Source: Ignavibacteriales bacterium
GTDB taxonomy: Bacteria; Bacteroidota; Ignavibacteria; Ignavibacteriales; Ignavibacteriaceae
Reading direction: 5' to 3'
DNA: 64,000 bases
NCBI GenBank assembly: GCA_016707285.1
Contig: JADJIA010000005.1
Coordinates: forward strand, 564,193 to 628,192
The position numbers were made by a program, and so were the translations under genes. Of this stretch, positions 49,798 through 59,514 are shown piece by piece; the stretch's first letter is position 1, and every line of letters begins with the position of its first letter. The notes beneath the pieces are model-generated. The model did no database searches, was not told the origin of the DNA, and saw nothing but the letters and a program-made list of their open reading frames with translations.

Positions 49798-51888
49798 TTA
49801 TTTCATTAAGATCATTTTTTTAACAGAAGAATTCAAACCGGATTCAATCTTGTAGAGATAGACTCCTGAAGGCAAAGATGAGGCATTAAAGTAAACTTTA
49901 TAGTTACCGGCTTCTTTGTATTCATTGATGAGTGTCTGAACACTTCTTCCAAGAACATCAAATATTTCAAGTTTAACATTCTGTCCCTTTGGTATGCTGA
50001 ATTCTATAGCAGTTGAAGGGTTGAACGGGTTTGGATAGTTTTGTCTCAGAGCAAACTCCGCAGGCACCAGATTATCTTTGATGTCTGTTGTGTATCCCAA
50101 AAGATCGGCATCTTTTCTTGGAGTCAACTTGTAGTTTGAGAATGAGAAATAAAGAACACCAGTGATTGAACTGAATCTTGCTAATGAATCCACTTGGATT
50201 CCGGAAAGACCCGGTTCCCAATTATTGTGGTATTGGTGATTACCATCCTGTAATTCAACGCGGGTACCACCTGAATTGTCATCAACAAGCATTTCACCAA
50301 AATTGCCACTTGGATCTGCGTTGGGTTTTGTGATAATTGGGTTTGTGTATTTAATCAAAACACTTTCATATTGTTCAGCATCAACCACACCACTTGCTTT
50401 AGCACCGATTGTACCTGTAGCCAATGCGATTGGTTCAGGAACTGTATTACCGGTTGAATTTACTACAATTGCGGTAACTGAATCGAGGCATGTAACGCTG
50501 AAATCTTCTACAACCTTACCACTTACAGTAACATTATCACCACGATTGAGGTTTAATGCATCAAATCCTTTAACCCAGATTCCGGACCATGGGGTAGAAC
50601 CGTTTTGAATGTAAACTCTTAAGGCTGTTGAGCCAAATCCGGGGATGTCTGAAGTATCTGCAGTAACCACACCGGTAAGATTTACTCTATAGTTATTTAA
50701 AGCACTAAAACCTGATCCATAAGGACTGTATTGAACATCCTGAATTGAAAGAGGTCTGGTGAGCACCGGATAAAACCATCTGTTTCTTGCCGTGTCAGCA
50801 GGATTCATTGTGATTCTGTTTTCATTATCTTGAGCCCAGAAGAAATAATCCACCCATGCTGAATCGGAATCGACGCCGGGAATGGTGGTTGAAAAGATAT
50901 TGGTATCAGCAACTCCGCGGGTAAGTGGCAGTTCTGTATATCCACCTTTGTTCACTCTGTAATAAACTTTTGCAGATGTGATCATGCCATCAAGATCAAC
51001 AATTCTGGATGAGATTTCAACCGGAACATTGCGACCAACATAAGCGTTGTTTCTTGTAACACTTGCAATTGAAGGAGGCGTTGCACCAACAACCATATCA
51101 CCGGGATATAAAGGAACGATATAATAACCATCAGCTCTTGTGTGTACTGTTCCACGAATATATTCAAGGAATGTTCCATCTGCAGGTACCTGATAATCAG
51201 TTATTCCTGTTAAACGGTGGCCTCTGAGCGTGTAAAAACCTGATTGATCATACATAGTCATGTAGTTACCGTTGCCGTCGTTAAAACGGAAGGTTCCTGA
51301 TGATGTGTTTCTATCACTTGTAAGAACATTTCTGATCACAACATACATGCCCTCATATTTTTCGCCTTCACCCTGAAGAACTCCGCCATCCATAAAGGTG
51401 GTCATTGGAAGTTCAATCGGGTTTGGTCTCTTGAGTTCCTGGGATACAAAATCAACAGGAACAGGTGGGTTTACAAGCAGGTTTGCCTGAACTGTGTTAC
51501 CCGAAAAAACGGAAATTACAGCAGTAAATTCCCAAACCTGGGCGGTATCAGTAAGATCAAATCCTGAACTCTGATTAACTCCGGTTGTATCGTTTTGAAT
51601 AACCGAAATACCACCAAAAGGCTGACCATTAATATCTTGAACATAAGCATACCATCTGCCACCGGCAGCGATAACTCTTCTACGGTCAGTTGAAGGATCT
51701 ACAAGTGGTTTAACAGTAATTAATCCTCTGAATCTGACTGTATCTCCGAGGTAATCGGAATATTCAATACCGGATCCAAGAAGAGAATCAGGTGTCTGAG
51801 TCAATTGTTGAATTGTTACTAAAGGATACTGCTGCGAAAAAGCAACGCCCGTTAGTAAAAATACGATGAGTAAAAAAGATTTTTTCAT
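49798..51888 (-). CDS. Secreted multi-domain protein with T9SS sorting domain
   Basis: The 696-residue product begins with signal KKSFLLIVFLLTGVAFSQQY. The N-terminal part has repeats of an OB-fold-like pattern (GDTVRFRGLITVKPLVDPST; GDNVTVSGKVVEDFSVTCLD; RFSSITGVLYFSFSNYKL) that look like the nucleic-acid-binding or lamin-tail/DUF5689-type modules found in secreted Bacteroidetes proteins. The last ~85 residues (RQNYPNPFNPSTAIEFSIPK ... SLPSGVYLYKIESG ... KMILMK) are a type A T9SS sorting domain. It is exported by T9SS and probably cell-surface bound. The domain assignments in the N-terminal half are tentative. It lies 13 bases downstream of the 51902-53977 gene and 48 bases before the lipoprotein. 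Confidence 0.75.
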   Translation of the reverse strand: MKKSFLLIVFLLTGVAFSQQYPLVTIQQLTQTPDSLLGSGIEYSDYLGDTVRFRGLITVKPLVDPSTDRRRVIAAGGRWYAYVQDINGQPFGGISVIQNDTTGVNQSSGFDLTDTAQVWEFTAVISVFSGNTVQANLLVNPPVPVDFVSQELKRPNPIELPMTTFMDGGVLQGEGEKYEGMYVVIRNVLTSDRNTSSGTFRFNDGNGNYMTMYDQSGFYTLRGHRLTGITDYQVPADGTFLEYIRGTVHTRADGYYIVPLYPGDMVVGATPPSIASVTRNNAYVGRNVPVEISSRIVDLDGMITSAKVYYRVNKGGYTELPLTRGVADTNIFSTTIPGVDSDSAWVDYFFWAQDNENRITMNPADTARNRWFYPVLTRPLSIQDVQYSPYGSGFSALNNYRVNLTGVVTADTSDIPGFGSTALRVYIQNGSTPWSGIWVKGFDALNLNRGDNVTVSGKVVEDFSVTCLDSVTAIVVNSTGNTVPEPIALATGTIGAKASGVVDAEQYESVLIKYTNPIITKPNADPSGNFGEMLVDDNSGGTRVELQDGNHQYHNNWEPGLSGIQVDSLARFSSITGVLYFSFSNYKLTPRKDADLLGYTTDIKDNLVPAEFALRQNYPNPFNPSTAIEFSIPKGQNVKLEIFDVLGRSVQTLINEYKEAGNYKVYFNASSLPSGVYLYKIESGLNSSVKKMILMK

Positions 51889-51901
51889 TCTTTTTCCTTT
51901 T

Positions 51902-53977
51902 TTATTTGATTACTAAAAACTTTCCGGTTTTTATTTTTCCGGTATTTAAATCTTTAACCGAGAAAAGATATAAACCTGTTGCAATTGCCTGATCTCCATC
52001 TGAAATCAAATCCCATGCATGTTCTCCACCTGACATAACCTGTGTTCCACCCGGTGAAAAATTTTCAAACCATCTCAATTCGCTGCCATTGCTGTTACCG
52101 TCATGATCAAGTTTTTTGATTACATCCCCTGCCAGTGTGTAAATAACAATTTCAGCGCGAGCCGGTAAATTGTAAAAATATATTTTTCTTAATCTTTCAA
52201 ATGATCCATCCCAATAAGCATTACCATAATAAGGATTTGGATATACTCCAATTTCAACATCTTCCTGAGATGTTGGAGTTGTGCCGGGGATAAGTCTTTT
52301 TACATTAAATAAAAAGCTGGATTCAAGACTTTCAATCCTGTTTACGGGGTCACCCTTGTCAAATGCGGACACATTAAAAAGATATTGCCAACCATTTAAC
52401 AAATTATCAACATCAAATTTATACCAGTATTCAGTGTTATCACCCTCAAACTTTACAGCTTGTGGAAGTTTCACATAATTAAATCCCGTGTTAAAAAAGA
52501 GTGAGTTACCTGTACTGTCAAATTCTGCCATTTGTACCAGAGCCTGTGCATCATTTGCGTTATTCTGGAAATCAAAACCCGCATTTGATCTGTATAATCT
52601 GTAACCTTCAAAATCTTTTAGACCTGAAATGGGATCGATACTCTCTTCTGCTGATTTGTCCCAATAAAGTGATACTTTCCCATTTTGCGGGACAGCAACA
52701 ACTTTAGGAGAAACAGGAGGTGCAGGAAGGATATATCTGTCCAACTTTCCGTTTCCGTTTAAGTCTTCACCCGGATCAAGAATGTTATTTCTGTTTTTAT
52801 CTTCACCACTGTAAGCTCTTTTAGCCCAGTCAGCATTTGCTGCAAGAGTTTTTTTCTGTTCGTCACTGTCAAGAGCCGCAGGATCATCACCAAATTTTTT
52901 AGCACCCAAAATTGCAAAAACCACATTTATAGAGTCTCCGGGAGCAATCCGTTTAAAACTTCCTGCGGAAATCATAAAAGAACGGTTTGAAGGAGATTTT
53001 AGAGTGGCTGGTGTAACTCCGGCATTATATCGGGTGTTTCCACCAAAATAACCCTGAAGTTTTACATATCTCTCCTGGTCTGTCTGCGGTGCAAAGAAAA
53101 GTGGATCTGCAGTATTTCTAAACTGCCAGCTTACATAATTTACGCTGTCATGTGGTGTGTCAGACCCAAGAAACTGAACACCCAGGTAGCTGTCTGTGAA
53201 TCCGATATCACCATTTGAGTCAAACTCATAAGCAACATCGATAGAATCCATAAATCCATTACCACCTTTATTAAAAAAAGCGGATCCTCCGGGCGAGGTT
53301 ACTTTTGTATTTCTGACAACTGCATCTGTCCACATTCCTACATAAACACTGTCAACATATTTATTGCTTAGATTTTTGATGGTGTAGTTGAAGATAACGA
53401 AGAAATCGGCGAAGGGAAAGTTCCAGGCATAAGTTTCGAGGTGAACACCAAGCCCCAATGGTGAATGTTCCTGAATTGGTTCATTGTTTTCCCACACAAG
53501 GTTGGTATCATTAAATTCGATAACAAAATCCTGATGAGAAACGGCTTCTGGTTTATAATATCGTGATGTAAGTAAAGATGACCGCTCTACAATCCGGGAT
53601 TCTTTATCATTTGTAAATTCAAATCCACCACCCCTCGCAGAAACTGAAGCTGCATCAACTGCTCCTGTGGTTACGAATGGACCAAGCCTTCCGGAGCCGA
53701 GAGAATCATTACTGATGAAGCCACCAATATAGAGTCCGCCATCAAATATATGTTCGATACCACTCCCCTTTGGATATTCCATTGAGGGATTTTGAGGCCA
53801 CAAAGCAAAACCATGTCCGTAGGTTCCGAAGTTTGTAATGGTTATCCCGATATTTCCAACAGATGTGAATTTTGTGTTATCATCTTTAGAAAGTCTGGAT
53901 ATTGACCGGATCTCCTGCTGAGCAAAGAGTGAAGAAGAAATATAAATGAATGCGAATACTATTTGGTAAATTTTCAT
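51902..53977 (-). CDS. Large secreted protein with FlgD-like C-terminus
   Basis: The 691-residue protein has a signal peptide (MKIYQIVFAFIYISSSLFAQ). The N-terminal half contains VGNIGITITNFGTYGHGFAL and KGSGIEHIFDGGLYIGGFIS, with repeats of strands typical of Ignavibacteria surface proteins, and a dockerin-like Asp/Asn-rich segment DKNRNNILDPGEDLNGNGKL. Residues of about 440-540 include a fibronectin-type domain (VSLYWDKSAEESIDP). The C-terminus (VGVYPNPYYGNAYWD-like, ... TGLYLFSVKDLNTGKIKTGK) resembles FlgD-Ig or a divergent T9SS sorting domain. I do not recognise the exact family. It is the first gene of the six-gene envelope cluster and is separated from lipA by an 81-base gap. Confidence 0.7.
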   Translation of the reverse strand: MKIYQIVFAFIYISSSLFAQQEIRSISRLSKDDNTKFTSVGNIGITITNFGTYGHGFALWPQNPSMEYPKGSGIEHIFDGGLYIGGFISNDSLGSGRLGPFVTTGAVDAASVSARGGGFEFTNDKESRIVERSSLLTSRYYKPEAVSHQDFVIEFNDTNLVWENNEPIQEHSPLGLGVHLETYAWNFPFADFFVIFNYTIKNLSNKYVDSVYVGMWTDAVVRNTKVTSPGGSAFFNKGGNGFMDSIDVAYEFDSNGDIGFTDSYLGVQFLGSDTPHDSVNYVSWQFRNTADPLFFAPQTDQERYVKLQGYFGGNTRYNAGVTPATLKSPSNRSFMISAGSFKRIAPGDSINVVFAILGAKKFGDDPAALDSDEQKKTLAANADWAKRAYSGEDKNRNNILDPGEDLNGNGKLDRYILPAPPVSPKVVAVPQNGKVSLYWDKSAEESIDPISGLKDFEGYRLYRSNAGFDFQNNANDAQALVQMAEFDSTGNSLFFNTGFNYVKLPQAVKFEGDNTEYWYKFDVDNLLNGWQYLFNVSAFDKGDPVNRIESLESSFLFNVKRLIPGTTPTSQEDVEIGVYPNPYYGNAYWDGSFERLRKIYFYNLPARAEIVIYTLAGDVIKKLDHDGNSNGSELRWFENFSPGGTQVMSGGEHAWDLISDGDQAIATGLYLFSVKDLNTGKIKTGKFLVIK

Positions 53978-54058
53978 AAAACATAAATTTTTGAAAAGAG
54001 TGACTTTAAATAAAAGGAATTATTAACTCTCAAAAAAGCAGTTAATTATTTAATAACA

Positions 54059-54985
54059 TTACTGCGCAATTGTGACCATTCTTGCCTGCTGATCTGCATG
54101 GTACGAACTTCTGACCAATGGAGCTGATTCCACAATTTTAAAACCCAGTTTTAAGCCTTCTGTCTTGTAAAATGCAAATTCATCAGGTGTCACAAATCTG
54201 TGCACAGGCAGGTGGTTTCCTGTAGGTTGCAGGTACTGGCCAATCGTTAAAATATCACAATGGTGAGCAACAAGGTCTTTCATCAACTCAACAACTTCTT
54301 CTTTTGTCTCACCAATTCCAACCATGATTCCACTTTTGGTTTTGAGACCGCGATGATGGAACCAATTGATTAAATCAAGACTTCTCTGGTATTTTGCTTG
54401 AGGTCTTACCGCATGATACAGTCTTGGAACAGTCTCAAGGTTATGATTTAGAATATCGGGTGGATTTTGCATTATAATCTCAAAAGCATCTTCCATCCCC
54501 TTAAAATCGGGAATGAGTATCTCAATTGTACAGTCAGGAGTGGTTTGTCTGATTAATCTGTTCAATTCAGAAAAAATGGAGGCTCCCCCATCCTGTAGTT
54601 CATCGCGGTTTACCGAGGTGATAACAACATGGCGAAGTTGAAGATTATTTACTGCTTCTGCCACTCTTCTTGGTTCATCAAGGTCAAGTTCGGTAGGTAA
54701 GCCAACTTTTATATTGCAAAAACCGCAACTTCTTGTGCATGTATCTCCAAGAATCATAAATGTAGCAGTTCTGTGGTTCCAACATTCTGCAAGATTTGGG
54801 CACCTTGCTTCTTCACAAACCGTATTCAGTTTGTTGTTTCTCATCAGATTTCTAACTTCCACATAGTTTTTACCCGTTGGAAGTTTAACTTTTAACCACT
54901 CGGGCCTTCTGCCAAGATCTCCCCGTTCACCCTGAACCTGATCAGCAAAATCCCTTTGGTGTTTATTTATTGTTTTTCTGTCCAA
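54059..54985 (-). CDS. lipA: Lipoyl synthase
   Basis: The 308-residue radical SAM enzyme has both cluster motifs: the auxiliary cluster CEEARCPNLAECW (CX4CX5C) and the SAM cluster GDTCTRSCGFCNIKVGLP (CX3CX2C). It also has RHVVITSVNRDELQDGGASI and HNLETVPRLYHAVRPQAKY. It inserts two sulfurs into octanoyl groups on lipoyl domains. The terminal part RSSYHADQQ matches LipA. It is the last gene of the lpd-lipB-E1-E2-lipA operon, 17 bases after the E2 stop, and its product matures the lipoyl domains of that E2. Confidence 0.96.
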   Translation of the reverse strand: MDRKTINKHQRDFADQVQGERGDLGRRPEWLKVKLPTGKNYVEVRNLMRNNKLNTVCEEARCPNLAECWNHRTATFMILGDTCTRSCGFCNIKVGLPTELDLDEPRRVAEAVNNLQLRHVVITSVNRDELQDGGASIFSELNRLIRQTTPDCTIEILIPDFKGMEDAFEIIMQNPPDILNHNLETVPRLYHAVRPQAKYQRSLDLINWFHHRGLKTKSGIMVGIGETKEEVVELMKDLVAHHCDILTIGQYLQPTGNHLPVHRFVTPDEFAFYKTEGLKLGFKIVESAPLVRSSYHADQQARMVTIAQ

Positions 54986-55002
54986 AATAATCGTCTCTTA
55001 GT

Positions 55003-56697
55003 CTATATCCAGTTTTCATTAAAATTTTCAAGGTTGTCTTTTACTGCTTTTAAAAACAGTCCACCAAGCATACCGTCAACAAGTCTGTGGTCATGAGCCA
55101 GAGTCAAATACATCATCGGTTTAATCGCAATTGTATCCTGTCCATCAACTTCAATAACTACAGCTCTTTTAACAACGGCTCCCACACCCAAAATTGCTAC
55201 TTCGGGTTGATTGATGATTGGCGTCCCAAAAAGTGTTCCAAAAACACCATAATTGGTGATTGTGAAAGTACCGTTGGTGATATCATCAGGAGTCAATTTT
55301 CTGTTTCTCGCTCTGAGAGCTACATCATTAATCGCTTTTGCAAGTCCAACAATGTTTTTATTCTGAGCGTTTTTGATATTTGGTACAATCAATCCATTTG
55401 GTTGCATTGAAACTGCAATTCCCAAATTGATAAATTTCTTTTGAACTATATTATTTCCATCAATACTGGCATTCACCAAAGGATAATCTCTTAAAGCTCT
55501 GTTTACTGCGTGTGCAATAAATGGCATATAAGTTAACTTTACACCTTCGGATTTTTCAATCTCTGCTTTTTTGGTTTGAAGGAACCGGTAGATTTTTGAC
55601 ATGTCAACTTCAGCAAGTTCCGTAACATGAACAGAAGTATCACGACTGATCACCATGTGTTCCATGATTTTCCTCCGGATGTTGTCCATCGGAGTAACTT
55701 CTGTCTCACCATTGATATAAGAGGGCATGGGCGAAGGAACCGGAGCTGCCGTTCTGGTTTGTGCCGGGGCAGATACCGGAGCAGAAACTGAAACAGGTTT
55801 GGCAGGTTGAGATGCTTTTATCTCAATAAATTTTAGAATATCATTTTTTGTAACTCTGCCACCAATGCCGGTCCCTGAAATTGAATCGAGCTCACTTGAC
55901 GATACACCCTGTTTCTTGGCAATATTCATAACAAGGGGGGAGTAAAATCTGTCACTTCCCGATTCTTCAACCTCAACCGGTTCATTTCTCTGCGCATTTG
56001 CGGCAATAACATCATGCATTGAAGGGATGGGCTCGGCAGGAATAGAAACCGGTTGAGCAACCTGGGCCTCTGATTTTATTTGTGCCGGTTTTGCGGAAGC
56101 GGAAGTGGAAATCCTGGCAACAATGGTTCCAACATCAACAGTCTCCTGCTCCTGAACCAAAATTTCAACTACAAAACCATCTTCGGGGGAAGGAATCTCG
56201 GTGTCAACTTTGTCTGTGCTTATCTCAAAAAATGTTTCATCTTTTTTAACAGAGTCACCAACTTTTTTATACCATTTAATTATTGTACCATCCATTACCG
56301 ATTCACCCATTTTTGGCATCGGAATATCAGTCAATTCACCTTCAGGTTCATTTATTGACACAACAACAGGTTCAACAGCTTGTGGTTCAGGAAACGAAAC
56401 AGGTGCACTCTGAGGTGCAGTAGTTTGGACGGGTTCCGAGGTGGATATTCCATCACCTTTTTCTGTGGAAAGTCTTGCCACAACAACACCTGCATCAACA
56501 GTTTCCTGCTCATTAACAAGAATTTCTTCAAGTACACCTTCTTCAGCGCAAGGAATCTCAGTATCTACTTTATCGGTACTGATTTCAAATATAATTTCAT
56601 CTTTTTTTACAGTATCACCCGGTTTTTTGTACCATTTAATGATGGTTCCTTCGGTAACACTTTCACCCATTTTTGGCATTACTATGTCAATTTTCAT
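55003..56697 (-). CDS. Dihydrolipoyl acyltransferase (E2) with two lipoyl domains
   Basis: The 564-residue E2 has two lipoyl domains (about residues 1-75 and 119-195). Each has the attachment motif FEISTDKVDTEIP with the target lysine. An E3/E1-binding domain follows at about 250-290 (FYSPLVMNIAKKQGVSSSEL; GTGIGGRVTKNDILKFI) and then the catalytic domain ends with TLAHDHRLVDGMLGGLFLKA carrying the His-Asp catalytic pair. Linkers are Ala/Pro-rich. It transfers acyl groups to CoA in a 2-oxoacid dehydrogenase. Substrate (pyruvate, branched-chain or 2-oxoglutarate) cannot be fixed, but the E1 partner points to branched-chain or pyruvate types. Confidence 0.93.
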   Translation of the reverse strand: MKIDIVMPKMGESVTEGTIIKWYKKPGDTVKKDEIIFEISTDKVDTEIPCAEEGVLEEILVNEQETVDAGVVVARLSTEKGDGISTSEPVQTTAPQSAPVSFPEPQAVEPVVVSINEPEGELTDIPMPKMGESVMDGTIIKWYKKVGDSVKKDETFFEISTDKVDTEIPSPEDGFVVEILVQEQETVDVGTIVARISTSASAKPAQIKSEAQVAQPVSIPAEPIPSMHDVIAANAQRNEPVEVEESGSDRFYSPLVMNIAKKQGVSSSELDSISGTGIGGRVTKNDILKFIEIKASQPAKPVSVSAPVSAPAQTRTAAPVPSPMPSYINGETEVTPMDNIRRKIMEHMVISRDTSVHVTELAEVDMSKIYRFLQTKKAEIEKSEGVKLTYMPFIAHAVNRALRDYPLVNASIDGNNIVQKKFINLGIAVSMQPNGLIVPNIKNAQNKNIVGLAKAINDVALRARNRKLTPDDITNGTFTITNYGVFGTLFGTPIINQPEVAILGVGAVVKRAVVIEVDGQDTIAIKPMMYLTLAHDHRLVDGMLGGLFLKAVKDNLENFNENWI

Positions 56698-56713
56698 CTC
56701 TAAAACCTCAATT

Positions 56714-58801
56714 TTAATACTGTGCTAATTCTTTAATTGCTTTGTAAACACCTTCTCTTGACGGTAGTATCCTGTCTTCGAGTATAGGGCTATAGGGAAT
56801 ATGAGCATCTTTCGCAGCATATCGTTTTACCGGACCATCAAGATGTTCAAAACAATCTGAGGAAATCAAAGCCGCAATTTCACCACCAAACCCACCTGTT
56901 AGAGTATCTTCGTGAATTACGATTGCTTTTCCTGTCTTCCTTACCGAATTGTAAATGGCATCTCTGTCAAGTGGTGTAATTGTTCTGATATCAATCACCT
57001 CAACGCTGAAACCCTCATCCTCAAGTCGTTTTGCAGCAAAAACTGCCTCCCAAACAGTTGCCCCCCATGTAATCACGGTGAGATCTTTGCCTTCCCTTAC
57101 AGTCTTCGCAACTCCAAAAGGAACCAGAAAATCTGAAGCAGGTTCAGGAGCCATGGCAAACGACTGCCTGTAGAGTCCCTTGTGCTCACAAAAAATAACA
57201 GGATCGTTTAATCGAATAGCAGTTTTTAATAAACCTTTTGCATCAGCTGCGTTTGAAGGATATGCGATGAACAATCCCGGTACATGAGCAAATATCGATT
57301 CAATATTCTGACTGTGGTAAAGTCCACCATGAATGTAACCGCCAACAGCTACTCTTGTAACAAATGGAGTTGCCCACTCGTTATTTGATCTGTATCTGAA
57401 AGTGGCAGTTTCATTTTTGTATTGCATAAATGCAGGCCAAATGTAATCACCAAACTGAATCTCAACAACAGGCTTTAACCCTGCAAGTGCCATCCCTGTG
57501 GCAACTCCCGCAATGCTCGCCTCGGCGAGAGGACTGTTAAAAACTCTGTCATTGCCATACTTGGATGAAAGTCCTTTTGTCGCTGTGAACACCCCGCCTT
57601 TGCCGTCGGCAATGTCTTCACCAAAAACATAGATGTCGTTATTAATCTCCATCTCTTCGGAAAGAGCGTGGTTTATGGCATCCACCATTACTATTGGTTT
57701 TCCTGCGGGAGTCGTTTTTTCGTAATCGAGTGATTCTCTGTGCCCACTCTCATCATACATAAATTTTTCGGCTGTTTCAGGATCGGGATTTGCTGCAACT
57801 GCTGCCTCATCAACTGCAGAGTTGATCGCTTCATCCACTACTTTCCTGATTTCTTCAAGTTCATCTTCAGTAAAGATGTTTTCAACAAGTACATCATGTC
57901 CAAATTTGAATATTGGATCATTTTTCTGATCATCTTTAAGTTCATTTTCAGAACGGTATTTTTTATGATCATCGGAAGATGAATGTGAATGCAGTCTTAC
58001 TGTATCAGCTTCAATTAACGCAGGACCACTGCCCGATTTGATATATTCAATAGCTTCTTTTACAGTCTGATATGATTTAAAGAAATCAGTGCCATCCACA
58101 ATAAATCTTTTAAGATTGGCAAACCCTTTCATCATCTCTGATATCTTGTGACCTTCTCCACCACTTTGTTGAGAAACATGCACAGAAATGGCATATTTGT
58201 TGTTTTGGATTACAAAAAGAACCGGGAGTTTTTCTCTCGATGCCCAATTGACAGCCTCGTGAAACTCACCCTGACTTGTTGTTCCCTCGCCGGAACTTGC
58301 ATAAGAGATGTTATTTATTCCCTTTCTTCGTGAAGCAAGAGCGGTTCCCACTGCCTGAAGGAATTGTGTTCCGGTTGGACTCGACTGAGTTGGCACAAGA
58401 TTAGGTCTCTTCACACCAAAATGACATGGAAGTTGTCTTCCACCTGTTGCGGGGTCATCAGCTTTTCCAAAACATGAAAGAAAAAAATCTTTGGCAGTCA
58501 TCCCCGACATAAGTGTAAGTGTCAAATCCCTGTAATACGGGAAAATCCAATCAACTTTTGAATCCAACAACAAGCCAAGTGCCGCCTGTATTGCTTCATG
58601 CCCCGCACCTGCGATATGAAAAAATGATTTCCCCTGCCGGAGAAGATTCATTGCTTTGGTATCTATTTGGCGAGCGAGGTACATGTAACGGTAGGCGGTT
58701 TCGAGAGTTGCCTTATCAATATTAATCGATGAGGAACCATTATTTGGGAGTGCTGTTTTTTTGCTGTTTGAATTTTTTTCTAATATTGCGGTTTTAGCCA
58801 T
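56714..58801 (-). CDS. Fused E1 alpha/beta subunit of a 2-oxoacid dehydrogenase
   Basis: The start at 58801 (MAKTAILEKNSNSKKTALPN) is chosen because AAGGA lies upstream; a start at 58822 would touch the lipB stop. The 695-residue protein joins an alpha-type domain (about residues 30-350), with the TPP motif SGEGTTSQGEFHEAVNWASR and FVIQNNKYAISV, to a beta-type domain (about 360-695), with VFGEDIADGKGGVFTATKGL, SPLAEASIAGVATGMALAGL, VEIQFGDYIWPAFMQYKNE and VIHEDTLTGGFGGEIAALIS. It decarboxylates a 2-oxoacid with TPP and passes the acyl group to E2. Similar fused E1 proteins occur in Bacteroidetes and Chlorobi, often annotated as branched-chain or pyruvate dehydrogenase. Confidence 0.92.
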   Translation of the reverse strand: MAKTAILEKNSNSKKTALPNNGSSSINIDKATLETAYRYMYLARQIDTKAMNLLRQGKSFFHIAGAGHEAIQAALGLLLDSKVDWIFPYYRDLTLTLMSGMTAKDFFLSCFGKADDPATGGRQLPCHFGVKRPNLVPTQSSPTGTQFLQAVGTALASRRKGINNISYASSGEGTTSQGEFHEAVNWASREKLPVLFVIQNNKYAISVHVSQQSGGEGHKISEMMKGFANLKRFIVDGTDFFKSYQTVKEAIEYIKSGSGPALIEADTVRLHSHSSSDDHKKYRSENELKDDQKNDPIFKFGHDVLVENIFTEDELEEIRKVVDEAINSAVDEAAVAANPDPETAEKFMYDESGHRESLDYEKTTPAGKPIVMVDAINHALSEEMEINNDIYVFGEDIADGKGGVFTATKGLSSKYGNDRVFNSPLAEASIAGVATGMALAGLKPVVEIQFGDYIWPAFMQYKNETATFRYRSNNEWATPFVTRVAVGGYIHGGLYHSQNIESIFAHVPGLFIAYPSNAADAKGLLKTAIRLNDPVIFCEHKGLYRQSFAMAPEPASDFLVPFGVAKTVREGKDLTVITWGATVWEAVFAAKRLEDEGFSVEVIDIRTITPLDRDAIYNSVRKTGKAIVIHEDTLTGGFGGEIAALISSDCFEHLDGPVKRYAAKDAHIPYSPILEDRILPSREGVYKAIKELAQY

Positions 58802-58821
58802 TTCGGTCCTTTTTTGTATCA

Positions 58822-59514
58822 TTAATGAACCAATTGATAAATATCAATTTCTTTCAGGGTAGTGTAATCGAAGTGTAAAACAAATTGATCTCTTAATTTT
58901 TGTTTCACTTCGTCGATGTTAATTTCTCTTTTTAATAAACGGGAAAGTGAAGTAACTTCCTTGTCCTTTATACCACAAGGGATAATTCCGTTAAAAAGTT
59001 CAAGATCGGTGTTAATATTAAAAGCAAACCCGTGCATAGTCACCCATCTGCTCACTCTTATTCCGATTGCTGCGATTTTGCTTTCTCCAACCCAAACACC
59101 CGTATATTCAGGTTTTCTGCCCGATTCGATCCCATATTCTGCAAGCACTTTGATTATTACTTCTTCAAGATTTCGCAAATAGAGATGTGTATCAGGCTTC
59201 CACTTATTTAAATCTATTATCGGGTAACCAACAATCTGACCGGGTCCATGATAGGTAATGTCGCCACCTCTGTCAATCTCAAAAACTGAAATTCCGTTTT
59301 TCTCGAGATACTCCTCAGAACCGATGAGATTGGTTCTGTCAGCAGTCTTGCCCAGCGTATAAGTGTGGGGATGTTCAAGCAATAACAGTGTATCCTCGAT
59401 GGCACCCGAAGTTCGCATCAAATGAATGGTCCTTTGCAGATCCCATGCCTCCTGATAGGAGACGGTACCAGGATTGGAATAAAACAATTCCTTAGATATG
59501 GATTGCTTCTCCAT
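58822..59514 (-). CDS. lipB: Octanoyl-[acyl-carrier-protein]:protein octanoyltransferase
   Basis: The 230-residue enzyme has the LipB motifs LLEHPHTYTLGKTADRTNLI, DRGGDITYHGPGQIVGYPII, and the catalytic-cysteine region NGIIPCGIKDKEVTSLSRLL with lysine before it (GVWVGESKIAAIGIRVSRWV). It moves octanoyl from acyl carrier protein to lipoyl domains, the first step before LipA. The start overlaps the end of lpd by 23 bases, consistent with operon packing, and the downstream E1 gene follows with no real gap. Confidence 0.95.
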   Translation of the reverse strand: MEKQSISKELFYSNPGTVSYQEAWDLQRTIHLMRTSGAIEDTLLLLEHPHTYTLGKTADRTNLIGSEEYLEKNGISVFEIDRGGDITYHGPGQIVGYPIIDLNKWKPDTHLYLRNLEEVIIKVLAEYGIESGRKPEYTGVWVGESKIAAIGIRVSRWVTMHGFAFNINTDLELFNGIIPCGIKDKEVTSLSRLLKREINIDEVKQKLRDQFVLHFDYTTLKEIDIYQLVH

